Origin: Halolactibacillus miurensis
Lineage (GTDB): Bacteria; Bacillota; Bacilli; Bacillales; Amphibacillaceae
Reading direction: 5' to 3'
DNA: 64,000 nucleotides
NCBI RefSeq assembly: GCF_900116255.1
Contig: NZ_FPAI01000011.1
Coordinates: 28,050-92,049 of the forward strand
The notes under the pieces: generated by a model
What the model was told of the DNA's origin: nothing
Seen by the model: only the letters and a program-made list of their open reading frames with translations
The model's database searches: none
Part shown: piece by piece, positions 38,702-48,935 of the stretch
Layout of the letters: each line of letters begins with the position of its first letter
Numbering within the stretch: position 1 is the stretch's first letter
Made by a program: the position numbers and the translations under genes

Positions 38702-38750
38702 CATGAAAAAGGTGAACCAATGAAGTCATTCATGGTTTACTTTTTTCATG
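38702..38750. terminator. Terminator of the carotenoid operon
   Basis: CATGAAAAAGGTGAACCA pairs with TGGTTTACTTTTTTCATG, with minor bulges, around 13 bases. Confidence 0.7.
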
Positions 38751-38797
38751 TTTTCGTTATATGATGAGACAAGGTTAAATACTGAAGGGGTTTTTTC

Positions 38798-39211
38798 ATG
38801 ACACGCCATAAACTATTAAAGGTTAGTTATATCATCATCGGATCTTTTTCACTGGCTTTAGGGACGATTGGGATCTTTCTCCCGGTCTTACCGACGACGC
38901 CATTTTTACTGCTTACAGCTTATTTCTATTTAAGAAGTTCAGAGCGACTGTATCACTGGCTCCTTCATCATAAAGTCTTCGGTAAGTACATTCAGGACTA
39001 TATCAAATACCGAAGCATTCCGTTAAAGACAAAAATACTAGCACTTGTGCTTCTTTGGCCGTCAATCATTGTGACGCTTTATTTCATTCCGCTGTTACTG
39101 GTTAAGGTGATGCTTGTCTTAATCGCCTCAATAGTTACCGTGTATATAATAAGACTGAAGACGAGAGTAGAAGAAGAGGGTGTTGAAGAGACGATGTGTG
39201 TGAATGAATAA
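38798..39211 (+). CDS. YbaN family inner-membrane protein (DUF454)
   Basis: 137 residues. Two or three membrane segments (about 10-45 and 72-115). The family motif GTIGIFLPVLPTTPFLLLTA and the following YFYLRSSERLYHWLL are clear DUF454 features. Function unknown; sometimes near haem or iron-uptake genes but not here. ATG follows AAGGGG. Own terminator follows at 39236. Confidence 0.88.
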   Translation: MTRHKLLKVSYIIIGSFSLALGTIGIFLPVLPTTPFLLLTAYFYLRSSERLYHWLLHHKVFGKYIQDYIKYRSIPLKTKILALVLLWPSIIVTLYFIPLLLVKVMLVLIASIVTVYIIRLKTRVEEEGVEETMCVNE

Positions 39212-39235
39212 CAGAACGCTGATTATAATTAAAAC

Positions 39236-39275
39236 AAAAAGCCTTTCCTGCCTTGTTGTGTAGGAGAGGCTTTTG
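39236..39275. terminator. Terminator after the DUF454 gene
   Basis: AAAAAGCCTTTCCT pairs with AGGAGAGGCTTTT around ten bases. Confidence 0.75.
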
Positions 39276-39340
39276 TGCGTTATCGTATATACTGATCGTG
39301 ATAATAAAAATATAGTAAATCAGGTCGTATATCTTAAGTG

Positions 39341-39659
39341 TTATTCCAGATGGTTTAAGTCAAGGTCATGTGCATGATGTTTTTGAACAAGTGCTTCATC
39401 GTCTTTTGCGTTATCGGTAAGGGAAATGGTTGTTTGTGTTACTTCGTCATTATTAATTTGGATCTGTAGATGAAATAAGGTTCATCTTCAAAGGTTACTT
39501 CCACGCTAAAAACAGGTAACTTGGACAATCTACCGCTGATAGATTTTATGTCATTTTCATCATATGCCTGTGCATTGGAAAATATAAAATTATACCAAGT
39601 ATGAGTAATGGCATAATCCAAGCGAATAGTGCAGCCGACTTTTTGCTGATTTTAGTCAT
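39341..39659 (-). pseudogene. Frameshifted membrane-anchored small protein (DUF3139-like)
   Basis: On the minus strand a good ribosome site (TTAGGAGGCTTAC) precedes ATG 39659 and a signal-anchor-like start (SAALFAWIMPLLILGIILYF), which ends early at a TAA. The coding signal continues in a second frame (AQAYDENDIKSISGRLSKL, VFSVEVTFEDEPYF) and again in a third frame (QINNDEVTQTTISLTDNAK ... ending NHLE at 39341). Joined, these give a plausible protein of about 105 residues similar in layout to DUF3139 proteins. Two frameshifts mean it is broken, unless the assembly has errors here. Confidence 0.6.
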
Positions 39660-39899
39660 GTAAGCCTCCTAAAAACAACTGATTCTTATGTTTAAATGTG
39701 AAATTAGTCCTTCTTGATAAATACAATCCACCTAACAGTAAAAAAAGGGGGCTTTTGTGGTGGTTGAACTTACTATAATTAGAAAAAGATTTGAAAATAC
39801 TTGAAAATATGTTACGATGGAAGGGATTACATAGTCGAAATTCATCACGATATGACAAATGTTTGCATGAATGTGGGTTGCTTTAATTAAAAAAGTGTA

Positions 39900-39988
39900 C
39901 AAAAAAAGCGCCGAGACAGCGCAACTTTAAGTTGATTTCGGTCAAAGCCTTATTTTAACTCGCCATGTTGAATTGAATAACTCCAACA
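39900..39988 (-). ncRNA. tracrRNA of the type II-A CRISPR system
   Basis: Read on the minus strand: anti-repeat from about 39988 (GTGTTGGAGTTATTCAATTC onward), bulge and nexus GAGTTAAAATAAGGCTTTGA, stem ATCAACTTAAAGTTG and a terminal hairpin GCGCTGTCTCGGCGC followed by seven T. This is the architecture and much of the sequence of S. pyogenes tracrRNA (AAGTTAAAATAAGGCTAGTC, ATCAACTTGAAAAAGT). A -10 TACAAT (minus strand, 39994-39999) puts the start near 39988, giving about 89 nt. It pairs with the CRISPR repeat over 23 positions with one mismatch. It lies antisense upstream of cas9. Confidence 0.9.
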
Positions 39989-40042
39989 CAATCATTGTAA
40001 CAAACAAAAAGAATTTTGAAAAGGCTTTTTTAAAAAATTAAC

Positions 40043-40065
40043 TATAATTCACAATAAAGGAGTGG
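40043..40065 (+). promoter_or_regulatory. cas9 -10 element and ribosome site
   Basis: TATAAT at 40043-40048 and AAGGAGTGG at 40057-40065 precede the cas9 ATG at 40072. No good -35 hexamer at the right distance; TTGAAA at 40016-40021 is 21 bases away. The leader would be short, about 17 bases. Confidence 0.5.
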
Positions 40066-40071
40066 TTTTGG

Positions 40072-43000
40072 ATGAAGAAGGCATATAGTATTGGTCTTGA
40101 TATTGGGACAAACAGTGTCGGTTGGGCGGTCACAAGTGACGATCATGACTTGATCAGAAGACGGATGAAAATTAATGGCGATCATGATAAAGGATCGATG
40201 AAGAAAAACTTTTGGGGTGTCCGACTATTCGATGAAGGTGTCACCGCGGAAGAGCGCCGTGTAAACAGAACAACGAGACGTCGGTTACGCCGACGTAAAA
40301 ACCGCGTGCATTACTTACAATCTTTCTTTATGGACGAAATGAAAAAAGTTGATGAGAACTTCTTTCACCGTCTAACAGAGAGTTTTATTGTGCCGATGGA
40401 TAAGGATCATGATCGACATCCGGTTTTTGGTACGATGGAAGAAGATGTCGCCTATCATAACCAATTCCCAACCATCTATCACTTACGAAAATATTTAGCA
40501 GATACCGATCAACAAGTAGACCTGCGTTTAGTATACTTAGCGCTTGCGCATATCATTAAGTTCCGTGGGCATTTCCTTATTGAAGGTGAATTAAGCACAG
40601 AACATGCATCAAATGATGCGGTCAGAGAGACGTTTAAATCGTTTCTACATCAATACAACCAAGCCTTTCATCTGCAACCTGATGACACTTACATTAATCG
40701 GATCCCAGAAGATTTATCGGTTGAAGCGGAATTAACAGCCAAAGTATCGAAATCAAGAAAAGCAGAAAGTGTCTTACATAAAGTTGAGACAGAAAAGTCG
40801 AACGGGACGTTCCATCAATTCCTGAAATTAATGGTTGGCAATCAAGGGAATTTTAAAAAGCCATTTTCACTTGATGAAGACCGTAAGTTAGACATGGGAA
40901 AAGAAGATTATGAAGAAGATGTTGAAAGCTTGCTTGCAGAAATCGGTGAAGATTACCGGGAGTTATTCCTTGCTGCCAAAGACGTTCATGATGCGATTGA
41001 ACTGTCGGGTATTTTAGACGGCGCTGAACCACATACAAAAGCACCACTATCAAGTTCAATGATCGCGCGTTACAACGAGCATAAACAAGATTTACAAGCA
41101 CTGAAAACGCTAGTGAAAGCCGAGCGACCAGATCGCTACTTTGATATCTTTAGAAATAAAGCAAAGGATGGTTACGCCGGCTATATTGAAGGAAAAACAA
41201 CTGAAGAAAGCTTTTATAAGTTTATGAAAAAGGAATTGAGTAAGGTTGACGGGGCCGAAGCCTTTATTAAAAAAATTGATGAAGAGCGTTTCCTAAGAAA
41301 ACAGCGCACATATGATAACGGGGTCATTCCTCATCAAATCCATTTACACGAACTAAAAACAATCATCGAAAATCAAGGACAGTATTATCCGTTCTTATTA
41401 GACAACAAAGAAAAGATTGAATCGCTATTAACGTTCCGTATTCCGTATTATGTTGGTCCACTCGCCAAAGGACAAAGTGAGTTTGCCTGGATAGAGCGAG
41501 AAGGCGGTGAAGCGGTTCGACCATGGAATATAAAAAATGAAGTTAATCTTGTGGGTTCAGCTGAGAAGTTTATTGAAAAGATGACGAATAGTGACACATA
41601 TTTACCTGACGAAAAAGTGTTACCGAAGCATAGTATGTTGCTGCAGAAGTTTAATGTGTTTAATGAATTGACGAAAGTAAAATACTCAGATGAACAAGGA
41701 CAAGTATGTAACTTCTCAAGCAAAGAAAAACGTGACATTTATCAAAACTTGTTTAAACTACATCGCACGGTCTCACTGAAAGTATTTGAAGATTATTTAA
41801 GAAATGACTATCAACTTGAAAACCCGAAAGTACAAGGGATTGAGAAGAAATTTAATGCGTCATTAAAAACCTATCACGACTTGTTAAAACTGGGTATTTC
41901 TCGTGACACCTTAGATAACGAGGCATATGCCGACCGACTTGAAGACTTAGTTAAAATCTTAACGGTCTTTGAAGATAGAGAGATGATTCGTAAACAGTTA
42001 GAAGGGTTTAGTGATCTGTTTGATCAAGCGACACTTAAGAAGTTAGAGCGTCGCCATTATACCGGGTGGGGACGACTATCGGCAAAACTGATTAACAGTA
42101 TTAAAGATGAACGGACGCAAAAGACGATCCTTGATTATTTAATCGAAGACGATGGTCCGAAGAAAAACATTAATCGTAACTTTATGCAACTGATCAATGA
42201 TGACAATCTTTCGTTTAAAAAGACGATTGAAGAAGCACGTCTCAATCTTGAATCAAATGATTTAAAAGACGCCGTCGACCAAATCCCTGGAAGTCCAGCA
42301 ATCAAGAAAGGCATCTTACAGAGCTTAAAAATCGTTGACGAGATTGTGGGGATTATGGGGTATGAGCCAGAGTCAATTGTGATTGAAATGGCACGTGAGA
42401 ACCAAACAACATCTCAAGGGCAACAAAATGCAAAAGAACGATTAAATAACGTTGAAGGTGCATTAAAAGAGTTAAAAAGTGATTTACTGAAAAAACATCC
42501 CGTTGACCAAGACATGCTTAAAAATGATCGCTTATATCTTTACTACCTTCAAAACGGCAGAGATATGTATACCAACCAAGAACTCGATATCAACAAATTA
42601 TCAAGTTATGATATTGACCATATTATCCCGAGAAGTTTTACAACGGATAACTCGATTGATAATCGCGTATTAGTGTCATCAAAATCAAACCGTGGTAAAT
42701 CAGATGATGTCCCGAATAAAGATGTAGTCCAAAAAATGAAACCATACTGGACCTCTCTTTATCGCTCAAAACTGATTTCTAAGCGTAAATTTGATAACTT
42801 AACGAAGATAAAACTTACTGCTGATGATAAAGCTGGTTTTATTAGAAGGCAACTCGTTGAAACGCGGCAAATAACAAAGCATGTCGCAAGCATCTTACAT
42901 CAACGTTATAACAATCCTGAGTTAGATGAACCAGCTGTTAAGATCGTGACATTAAAGTCAGCCTTAACAAGTCAATTTAGACAAGCTTTTGGTTTATATA

Positions 43001-44082
43001 AAGTCCGGGAAATCAATGATTATCATCATGCACATGATGCGTATTTAAATGCGGTAGTAGCCCGGTTACTGATGAGCTTATATCCACAACTTATTCCTGA
43101 CTTTGTGTATGGTGAATACCGTAAGACAAGTGCATTTAAAGAAAACAAAGCGACGGCGAAAAAGGAATTTTACACGAACTTGATTGAACGGTTTAGTAAA
43201 GAAGATAAACTACCTGATGAGAATGGTGAGATTGCCTGGGATAAGGCGAGGGACTTAGCGAAGATTAATCGGGTGCTAAGTTATCATCAGATGAACGTTG
43301 TGAAGAAAACAGAAACAAATAGTGGTCAATTTTTTGATATAAATATAAAAGCTAAAGGTGCAAATAATAAATTGATACCAATCAAGGATCATTTAGATGT
43401 AACTAAATATGGGGGCTATGGCTCTCCGAATATTGCCTACTCGATTATTTTCACTCATGAAAAAGGGAAAAAAGCAAAAGTTGTGAATGAAATTCTAGGT
43501 ATAAATATAATGGATCGCACTGTCTTTGAGAAGGATAGAGAGAAATATTTGAAAGATCGAGGATATGTCAATCCTATCTTTAAATATAAAGTACCACTTA
43601 ATACATTATTTGAATTTGAAGATGGTAAGCGCAGAATACTTACTGGTGCAAGCGAACTACAAAAGGGAAATCAATTTATTCTACCAAAACATCTTGTCAA
43701 TTTAATTTATTACTGTAATAAATACGTAAATTCACAATTTAAAAATGTTGATTATGAGAACTATATATACGATCATAAACATCAATTTTCAGAATTACTG
43801 AATTGTGTTCTTGAATTCGGTCAGAAATATGTACTTAGTTTGTCCAAGGTAGAAAAAATAAGGAACGCTTATAAAGAATCATTCAATCAAGCAGAAATCA
43901 AAGAAATAGTAGCTTCGTTTATAACATTGATGGATTTAAATAAGATGAAACCTTCTGCAGATTTTAATTTTTTCGGAGTGAAGATTGGAGAAACACGTTA
44001 CAGAAGTACAAAGGAAGTACTAACTTCTAAAATCATTTATCAATCAGTCACAGGTCTATACGAAACAAGGAAAGAGGTCTGA
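40072..44082 (+). CDS. cas9: Cas9 RNA-guided endonuclease, type II-A (SpCas9-like)
   Basis: 1336 residues, colinear with S. pyogenes Cas9. RuvC-I with Asp10 in [16 protein letters not shown]; Arg-rich bridge helix [17 protein letters not shown]; helical REC lobe; Ruv[15 protein letters not shown] with Glu772; HNH with [10 protein letters not shown], His850, and [14 protein letters not shown]; Ruv[17 protein letters not shown] with His986 and Asp989; C-terminal PAM-interacting domain from about residue 1085. All catalytic residues are intact. In the PAM motif [11 protein letters not shown], Glu1307 and Arg1309 align with SpCas9 Arg1333 and Arg1335. The last quarter of the gene is clearly more AT-rich. 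First gene of cas9-cas1-cas2-csn2. Confidence 0.97.
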   Translation: MKKAYSIGLDIGTNSVGWAVTSDDHDLIRRRMKINGDHDKGSMKKNFWGVRLFDEGVTAEERRVNRTTRRRLRRRKNRVHYLQSFFMDEMKKVDENFFHRLTESFIVPMDKDHDRHPVFGTMEEDVAYHNQFPTIYHLRKYLADTDQQVDLRLVYLALAHIIKFRGHFLIEGELSTEHASNDAVRETFKSFLHQYNQAFHLQPDDTYINRIPEDLSVEAELTAKVSKSRKAESVLHKVETEKSNGTFHQFLKLMVGNQGNFKKPFSLDEDRKLDMGKEDYEEDVESLLAEIGEDYRELFLAAKDVHDAIELSGILDGAEPHTKAPLSSSMIARYNEHKQDLQALKTLVKAERPDRYFDIFRNKAKDGYAGYIEGKTTEESFYKFMKKELSKVDGAEAFIKKIDEERFLRKQRTYDNGVIPHQIHLHELKTIIENQGQYYPFLLDNKEKIESLLTFRIPYYVGPLAKGQSEFAWIEREGGEAVRPWNIKNEVNLVGSAEKFIEKMTNSDTYLPDEKVLPKHSMLLQKFNVFNELTKVKYSDEQGQVCNFSSKEKRDIYQNLFKLHRTVSLKVFEDYLRNDYQLENPKVQGIEKKFNASLKTYHDLLKLGISRDTLDNEAYADRLEDLVKILTVFEDREMIRKQLEGFSDLFDQATLKKLERRHYTGWGRLSAKLINSIKDERTQKTILDYLIEDDGPKKNINRNFMQLINDDNLSFKKTIEEARLNLESNDLKDAVDQIPGSPAIKKGILQSLKIVDEIVGIMGYEPESIVIEMARENQTTSQGQQNAKERLNNVEGALKELKSDLLKKHPVDQDMLKNDRLYLYYLQNGRDMYTNQELDINKLSSYDIDHIIPRSFTTDNSIDNRVLVSSKSNRGKSDDVPNKDVVQKMKPYWTSLYRSKLISKRKFDNLTKIKLTADDKAGFIRRQLVETRQITKHVASILHQRYNNPELDEPAVKIVTLKSALTSQFRQAFGLYKVREINDYHHAHDAYLNAVVARLLMSLYPQLIPDFVYGEYRKTSAFKENKATAKKEFYTNLIERFSKEDKLPDENGEIAWDKARDLAKINRVLSYHQMNVVKKTETNSGQFFDINIKAKGANNKLIPIKDHLDVTKYGGYGSPNIAYSIIFTHEKGKKAKVVNEILGINIMDRTVFEKDREKYLKDRGYVNPIFKYKVPLNTLFEFEDGKRRILTGASELQKGNQFILPKHLVNLIYYCNKYVNSQFKNVDYENYIYDHKHQFSELLNCVLEFGQKYVLSLSKVEKIRNAYKESFNQAEIKEIVASFITLMDLNKMKPSADFNFFGVKIGETRYRSTKEVLTSKIIYQSVTGLYETRKEV

Positions 44083-44084
44083 TT

Positions 44085-44957
44085 ATGGGATGGCGAACAG
44101 TTGTAGTCAATCAGCATTCAAAACTAGCCTATAAAAATAACGCGTTACTGTTTAAAACCTCTGAAAAGCAAGAAGTGATTCACTTATCAGAAATTGATAT
44201 CTTAATTCTTGAGACAACAGATATAACGTTAACGACGATGTTGTTAAAACGCTTAGTAGATGAGAATATCCTTGTGATATTCTGTGATGACAAACGGTTA
44301 CCATCCGCAAAATTGATGCCTTACTTTGGTAGACACGATAGTAGTCTGCAACTTGCAAAACAAGTCATATGGGAAGAAGAAACAAGACAAACAGTCTGGA
44401 CAGAGATCATCGCGCAAAAAATTCTCAATCAACATCTATATTTAAGAGAGATTGAACATTATGACAAGTCCCAATCGATTTTAAGATTATATGATGGATT
44501 GGAGTTGTTTGATCCAACAAATCGTGAGGGACATGCGGCGCGGATTTACTTTCAATCGCTATTTGATAACTCCTTCTCTCGTGAATTACAAACAACAGTT
44601 AATGCCGCATTAGATTACGGTTATACGTTACTACTTAGTGTGTTTGCGCGAGAAATCGTGAAAGCGGGTTGTTTAACGCAGATCGGTATGAAGCATATGA
44701 ATCAGTTTAATGATTTTAATTTAGCCAGTGACATCATGGAACCATTTCGGCCATTAGTGGATCAAATTGTCTTTGAACATAGAGAAAAAGAATTCATGCA
44801 GATCAAGCGGCAGCTCTTTAAGCTGTTTACGAATAACTACGTCTATAATTTCCAACAGATGTACTTGACTAATATCGTCCAAGACTATACGAAAAAGGTC
44901 ATTAAAGTACTAAACGGTGAAGCGGAACTAACGGATATTCCTGTGTTCAAGGTATGA
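44085..44957 (+). CDS. cas1: Cas1 integrase, type II
   Basis: 290-residue metal-dependent integrase that, with Cas2, inserts new spacers. Candidate metal ligands: Glu in [11 protein letters not shown], His in [10 protein letters not shown] and Asp/Glu in [16 protein letters not shown]-terminal beta domain with [17 protein letters not shown] typical of type II Cas1. It starts two bases after cas9 and overlaps cas2 by four bases, so the adaptation genes are translated with the nuclease gene. Confidence 0.96.
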   Translation: MGWRTVVVNQHSKLAYKNNALLFKTSEKQEVIHLSEIDILILETTDITLTTMLLKRLVDENILVIFCDDKRLPSAKLMPYFGRHDSSLQLAKQVIWEEETRQTVWTEIIAQKILNQHLYLREIEHYDKSQSILRLYDGLELFDPTNREGHAARIYFQSLFDNSFSRELQTTVNAALDYGYTLLLSVFAREIVKAGCLTQIGMKHMNQFNDFNLASDIMEPFRPLVDQIVFEHREKEFMQIKRQLFKLFTNNYVYNFQQMYLTNIVQDYTKKVIKVLNGEAELTDIPVFKV

Positions 44958-45295
44958 GTTATCGCTATATGCGGATGATTCTTATGTTTGATATGCCAAC
45001 GGAAACCGCCAATGATCGAAAGCTTTACCGTAAATTCAGGAAATTTTTAATAGACGAAGGATTTATTATGCATCAATTCTCTGTTTACAGCAAGATCTTA
45101 TTAAATGGCACGGCTAAAGCGGGAATGGTCGCTCGCTTAAAAAAGCATACACCGAACGCCGGTTTAATTACGTTATTAACCGTAACAGAGAAACAATTTG
45201 CCAAAATGATTTACTTAAGTGGGGAAAGAGATAGTTCAATTGCGAATACGGACCGACGCATTGTCTTTTTAGGAGATGATTATGATGAAACTTAA
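44954..45295 (+). CDS. cas2: Cas2
   Basis: 113-residue ferredoxin-like subunit of the Cas1-Cas2 adaptation complex. Opening [20 protein letters not shown] carries the conserved Asp after the first strand, followed by [20 protein letters not shown] and [16 protein letters not shown], the type II-A pattern. It overlaps cas1 by ATGA and its 3' end overlaps csn2. Confidence 0.96.
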   Translation: MSYRYMRMILMFDMPTETANDRKLYRKFRKFLIDEGFIMHQFSVYSKILLNGTAKAGMVARLKKHTPNAGLITLLTVTEKQFAKMIYLSGERDSSIANTDRRIVFLGDDYDET

Positions 45296-45944
45296 TTATC
45301 CGGTGTTTGATGAGTCCATCACATTAGAAAATTCACCAATTTTAGTACTAGACAATGCGACGTTATTTTCAGATTTTGTCCAAGCAATTTTTAATTATGA
45401 AGTGAGTCCATTAAAATTATATGATCAAAGCTATCAATCGCTAAAATCATCTGAACTGCTTGTTATTACTGATATTTTAGGATTCGAATTAAATTCAGCG
45501 ACAATTTTAAAGCACATATATACAGATCTTGAATCACAATTAAATGATGACCCAATAGTCAAAACCGAATTAGAGAAGCTGATGATGTCCATAAATGACA
45601 TCATCAGTGATCAATTACTAGATCATGACTTAGATATTCAAATAACAGAGATTACTTTTCCAGCATTATTTAAAGCCTTAAATATAAAAATCAATAATCA
45701 AGCGGTATCTGTAAATGACAAGATCGCAGATATCATCCAGCTATTTAAATATCAATCAAGAAAAAAGCTATTGATCTTTGTTAATACGTGTTCATATTTA
45801 ACAGAAGAACAAGTAAAAGAAACACGAAATTATTTATCGCTGAACAATGTTACCGCTTTGTTTATCGAACCAAGAACGGTGAAAGGTTTTTGGCAGTATA
45901 TTTTAGATGAAGATTATTATCTTAGTTATGAAAATGTGTTATAA
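45282..45944 (+). CDS. csn2: Csn2, type II-A adaptation protein
   Basis: About 220 residues, Csn2 of the S. pyogenes size class: a ring-forming, DNA-end-binding protein needed for spacer acquisition. Start region [20 protein letters not shown] and [17 protein letters not shown], middle [21 protein letters not shown] and late segment [18 protein letters not shown] agree with the family. Adjacent ATGs exist; 45282 has AGGAG six bases upstream. Its presence defines subtype II-A. Base composition is AT-rich compared with cas1. Confidence 0.93.
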   Translation: MMKLNYPVFDESITLENSPILVLDNATLFSDFVQAIFNYEVSPLKLYDQSYQSLKSSELLVITDILGFELNSATILKHIYTDLESQLNDDPIVKTELEKLMMSINDIISDQLLDHDLDIQITEITFPALFKALNIKINNQAVSVNDKIADIIQLFKYQSRKKLLIFVNTCSYLTEEQVKETRNYLSLNNVTALFIEPRTVKGFWQYILDEDYYLSYENVL

Positions 45945-46055
45945 TTGTAAAAAATGGTCCTTGAAAATTAAATGTTTAACCATAAATCATTCAATTCTGA
46001 AGCTTTGCCATGTGCGAACGGCGCGATTACGAAACCTCGAATTTTTGTCTGCGAG
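45945..46055 (+). promoter_or_regulatory. CRISPR leader
   Basis: The 111 bases between csn2 and the first repeat. The opposite end of the array has the degenerate repeat, so this is the leader side. It ends CTGCGAG directly before the repeat, comparable to the leader-anchoring ATTTGAG of other II-A systems. TTGAAA at 45961 is a possible -35 for a pre-crRNA promoter. It contains AATCATTCAATTC (45985-45997), the exact reverse complement of part of the variant repeat, and GATTACGAAAC (46025-46035), nearly the repeat 3' end. Confidence 0.7.
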
Positions 46056-46685
46056 GTTTTAGAGCTGTGTTGATTTGAATGATTCCGAAACCGTTGTCTA
46101 CTCATTTGCATGGTTTTAAGCGTTTTAGAGCTGTGTTGATTTGAATGATTCCGAAACACGAGATCGCACGTGTGAAACCTATAAAAGGTTTTAGAGCTGT
46201 GTTGATTTGAATGATTCCGAAACGAATCCTAACAACCGACCTAAGTTTAAGAAGTTTTAGAGCTGTGTTGATTTGAATGATTCCGAAACTTAAATTTTGG
46301 AATGGTGTAAGGGGTATTCGTTTTAGAGCTGTGTTGATTTGAATGATTCCGAAACGGGGTAGAGAGCCTTATATTATGATTGACAGTTTTAGAGCTGTGT
46401 TGATTTGAATGATTCCGAAACCTACTGTAACGATTACTAGCGGTATCGGTGGTTTTAGAGCTGTGTTGATTTGAATGATTCCGAAACACAACTTTGATTT
46501 CCTATCAACTTTCTGTTGTTTTAGAGCTGTGTTGATTTGAATGATTCCGAAACTGGTATGATGCTGATAAACGTGTGTTGTTTGTTTTAGAGCTGTGTTG
46601 AATTGAATGATTCCGAAACAGAGTAACAATGTTACCAAAGAGTTACCGAGTTTTAGAGCTGTGTTGAATTGAATGATTTATTAAA
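46056..46685 (+). CRISPR. CRISPR array, 10 repeats of 36 bp and 9 spacers of 30 bp
   Basis: Repeats start at 46056, 46122, 46188, 46254, 46320, 46386, 46452, 46518, 46584 and 46650, every 66 bases. Each begins GTTTTAGAGCTGTGTTGA and ends TTTGAATGATTCCGAAAC, a form typical of II-A. Repeats 1-8 are identical; repeat 9 has A for T at position 19 (GTTGAATTGAATG); repeat 10 has the same A and loses its last bases (ends near GATTTATTAAA). All nine spacers are 30 bases and differ from each other; I see no match between a spacer and another part of this window. Confidence 0.98.
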
Positions 46686-46718
46686 AAACAGAAGAATTAA
46701 ACAGGGAAGGGGAGTAGT

Positions 46719-47462
46719 ATGCGAATAATTATTTCACCAGCAAAGAAAATGAAAGTAGATACCGATGCCTTTACATATGAACAATACCCGCAGTTTTTAG
46801 ATCAAACGAAAGAGCTGTTAACGTATTTAAAATCGCTTAGTTATGAAGAGTTGAAAAATATCTGGAAAGCTAGTGACAAAATATCGACAGAAAATTATGA
46901 ACGAATTGAACATATGGATTTAGAATCAAATTTGACACCCGCAATTTTATCGTATGAAGGTATTCAATATCAACATATGGGGCCAGATGTGTTTGAGCAG
47001 CAACAATTTGATTACTTACAAGAGCATTTAAGGATTCTGTCAGGCTTTTACGGTATCTTAAGGCCATTTGATGGTGTGAAGCCATATCGTCTTGAAATGC
47101 AAGCGAAACTGCATGACGATACATATAAATCAGTGTATCATTTTTGGTCTGATCAATTAGCAAAACAGTTGTTTAGTGAGACAGATACCATCATTAATTT
47201 AGCTTCTAAAGAATATAGTCAAACAATTACGAAATATAACGAATCAGCGCGAATTATTACGTGTGTATTTGGTGAATTAAAAGATGATAAAGTTAAAGAA
47301 AAAGGCACATTAGTCAAGATGGCGCGTGGTGAAATGGTTAGATTTTTAGCTGAAAATCAGATAAATGACGTTGAAAAGATTAAAGGATTTAATGGTTTAA
47401 ACTTTAGTTTTAGTAAAGAACATTCATCAGATGACATGTTTGTGTTTATTAAACAAGACTGA
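46719..47462 (+). CDS. yaaA: YaaA family protein (UPF0246, DUF328)
   Basis: 247 residues. Opening MRIIISPAKKMK and the core LSGFYGILRPFDGVKPYRLEM are diagnostic, as are NLASKEYSQTI and the C-terminal KGFNGLNFSFSKE. E. coli YaaA lowers free iron during peroxide stress and binds DNA; the same role here is an inference from the family. ATG follows GGAAGGGGAG. It lies immediately after the CRISPR array but is a general chromosomal gene and probably not part of the system. Confidence 0.94.
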   Translation: MRIIISPAKKMKVDTDAFTYEQYPQFLDQTKELLTYLKSLSYEELKNIWKASDKISTENYERIEHMDLESNLTPAILSYEGIQYQHMGPDVFEQQQFDYLQEHLRILSGFYGILRPFDGVKPYRLEMQAKLHDDTYKSVYHFWSDQLAKQLFSETDTIINLASKEYSQTITKYNESARIITCVFGELKDDKVKEKGTLVKMARGEMVRFLAENQINDVEKIKGFNGLNFSFSKEHSSDDMFVFIKQD

Positions 47463-47969
<507 letters not shown>

Positions 47970-48866
47970 ATGACGCAACAAAAAAACTTGAAATCAACTG
48001 TCAATGCTGATGGATTTGAACAGATAAATCATACCTTTTATCAACTTCCCCTTCAGTTATCATCCCACAGCATGTCAATCGCTAAAGATTCATACCAACC
48101 GTGTTATTTTCATCAAGAAGTTGAATTTATCTACATACTGGATGGCGCGATGGTTATCTATATAAATGGGGCTGTGTGTCACTTAAATAAAGGTCAAGGT
48201 TTATTTATCAATACTGAGCGACTGCATGTCATAGCCTCAACTGGGGGTTCAAGGTGCTCATATATGACGATGATCTTTGATTCTGAATTGGTACGTCCCT
48301 CCTTCCCTTTTACATATGATGTTATTGAACAAGTAACAAATGAATCTGCGCCTGATTATGTTCACCTAAGGCCAGGACAAGTTAAAGAATCACAATTGCT
48401 ACAACTCATTATGCGAGTCTATCGTTTAAAAGATAAAACATCTGTGACCGTCGAACTTGATATGATGCGGATTGTGTTATCCGTGTGGTCTATTCTTATT
48501 GACTTAGTTGAGCCGCTTCAAGCAGAGTCAGACAGATCAAATAAAACAATTGATCAATTAAAACAGATGCTGACTTACATCCACTTGAATTATCAAAATA
48601 AGCTAAACCTTGATCTGATCTCAAAAAGTGCAGACATTTCAAGAAGTCATAGCTGTGACATCTTTCGAGAAGAATTACACAGTTCACCAATTCAATACCT
48701 GCAGCATTACCGACTATATAAGAGTCTTGATCTGTTGCTGACAAATGATTTATCTGTCACAGAGATTGCTTATAGTGTAGGTTTTAATTCACTGAGCTAC
48801 TATACCGAAACATTTCGTAAGGTGTATGATGTGACACCGTCACAGTACCGAAAAGATCATCGATAA
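47970..48866 (+). CDS. AraC-family transcriptional regulator with cupin domain
   Basis: 298 residues: an N-terminal cupin-like sensing domain (residues about 20-140, with QPCYFHQEVEFIYILDGAM and LNKGQGLFINTERLHVI) and a C-terminal double HTH (about 195-295, ending SVGFNSLSYYTETFRKVYDV, TPSQYRKDHR). Such regulators usually respond to sugars or small metabolites. The gene lies upstream of and in the same direction as mvaA, so it might regulate it, but nothing in the sequence proves this. ATG follows TTGGAGGTT. Confidence 0.9.
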   Translation: MTQQKNLKSTVNADGFEQINHTFYQLPLQLSSHSMSIAKDSYQPCYFHQEVEFIYILDGAMVIYINGAVCHLNKGQGLFINTERLHVIASTGGSRCSYMTMIFDSELVRPSFPFTYDVIEQVTNESAPDYVHLRPGQVKESQLLQLIMRVYRLKDKTSVTVELDMMRIVLSVWSILIDLVEPLQAESDRSNKTIDQLKQMLTYIHLNYQNKLNLDLISKSADISRSHSCDIFREELHSSPIQYLQHYRLYKSLDLLLTNDLSVTEIAYSVGFNSLSYYTETFRKVYDVTPSQYRKDHR

Positions 48867-48935
48867 TAGTGGAATAATTGTGTTATAATCCAGTTGGATT
48901 ATAAATTTAACAACTTACATAATGGAGGTAATATT

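Noticed and set aside
39652..39858. 68-residue minus-strand frame between the pseudogene and the tracrRNA
   Set aside because: No ribosome site or family pattern; it overlaps the ribosome site of the broken gene.
40017..40037. AAGGCTTT near the cas9 promoter, identical to eight bases of the tracrRNA nexus, suggesting a long-form tracrRNA that represses cas9 as in S. pyogenes
   Set aside because: Only eight bases and no recognisable repeat-like sequence in the upstream region, so a self-repressing long form cannot be supported.
45968..46638. Open frames on the minus strand across the CRISPR array with repeated HSNQHSSKT or NTALKQ peptides
   Set aside because: They are translations of the CRISPR repeats, not genes.
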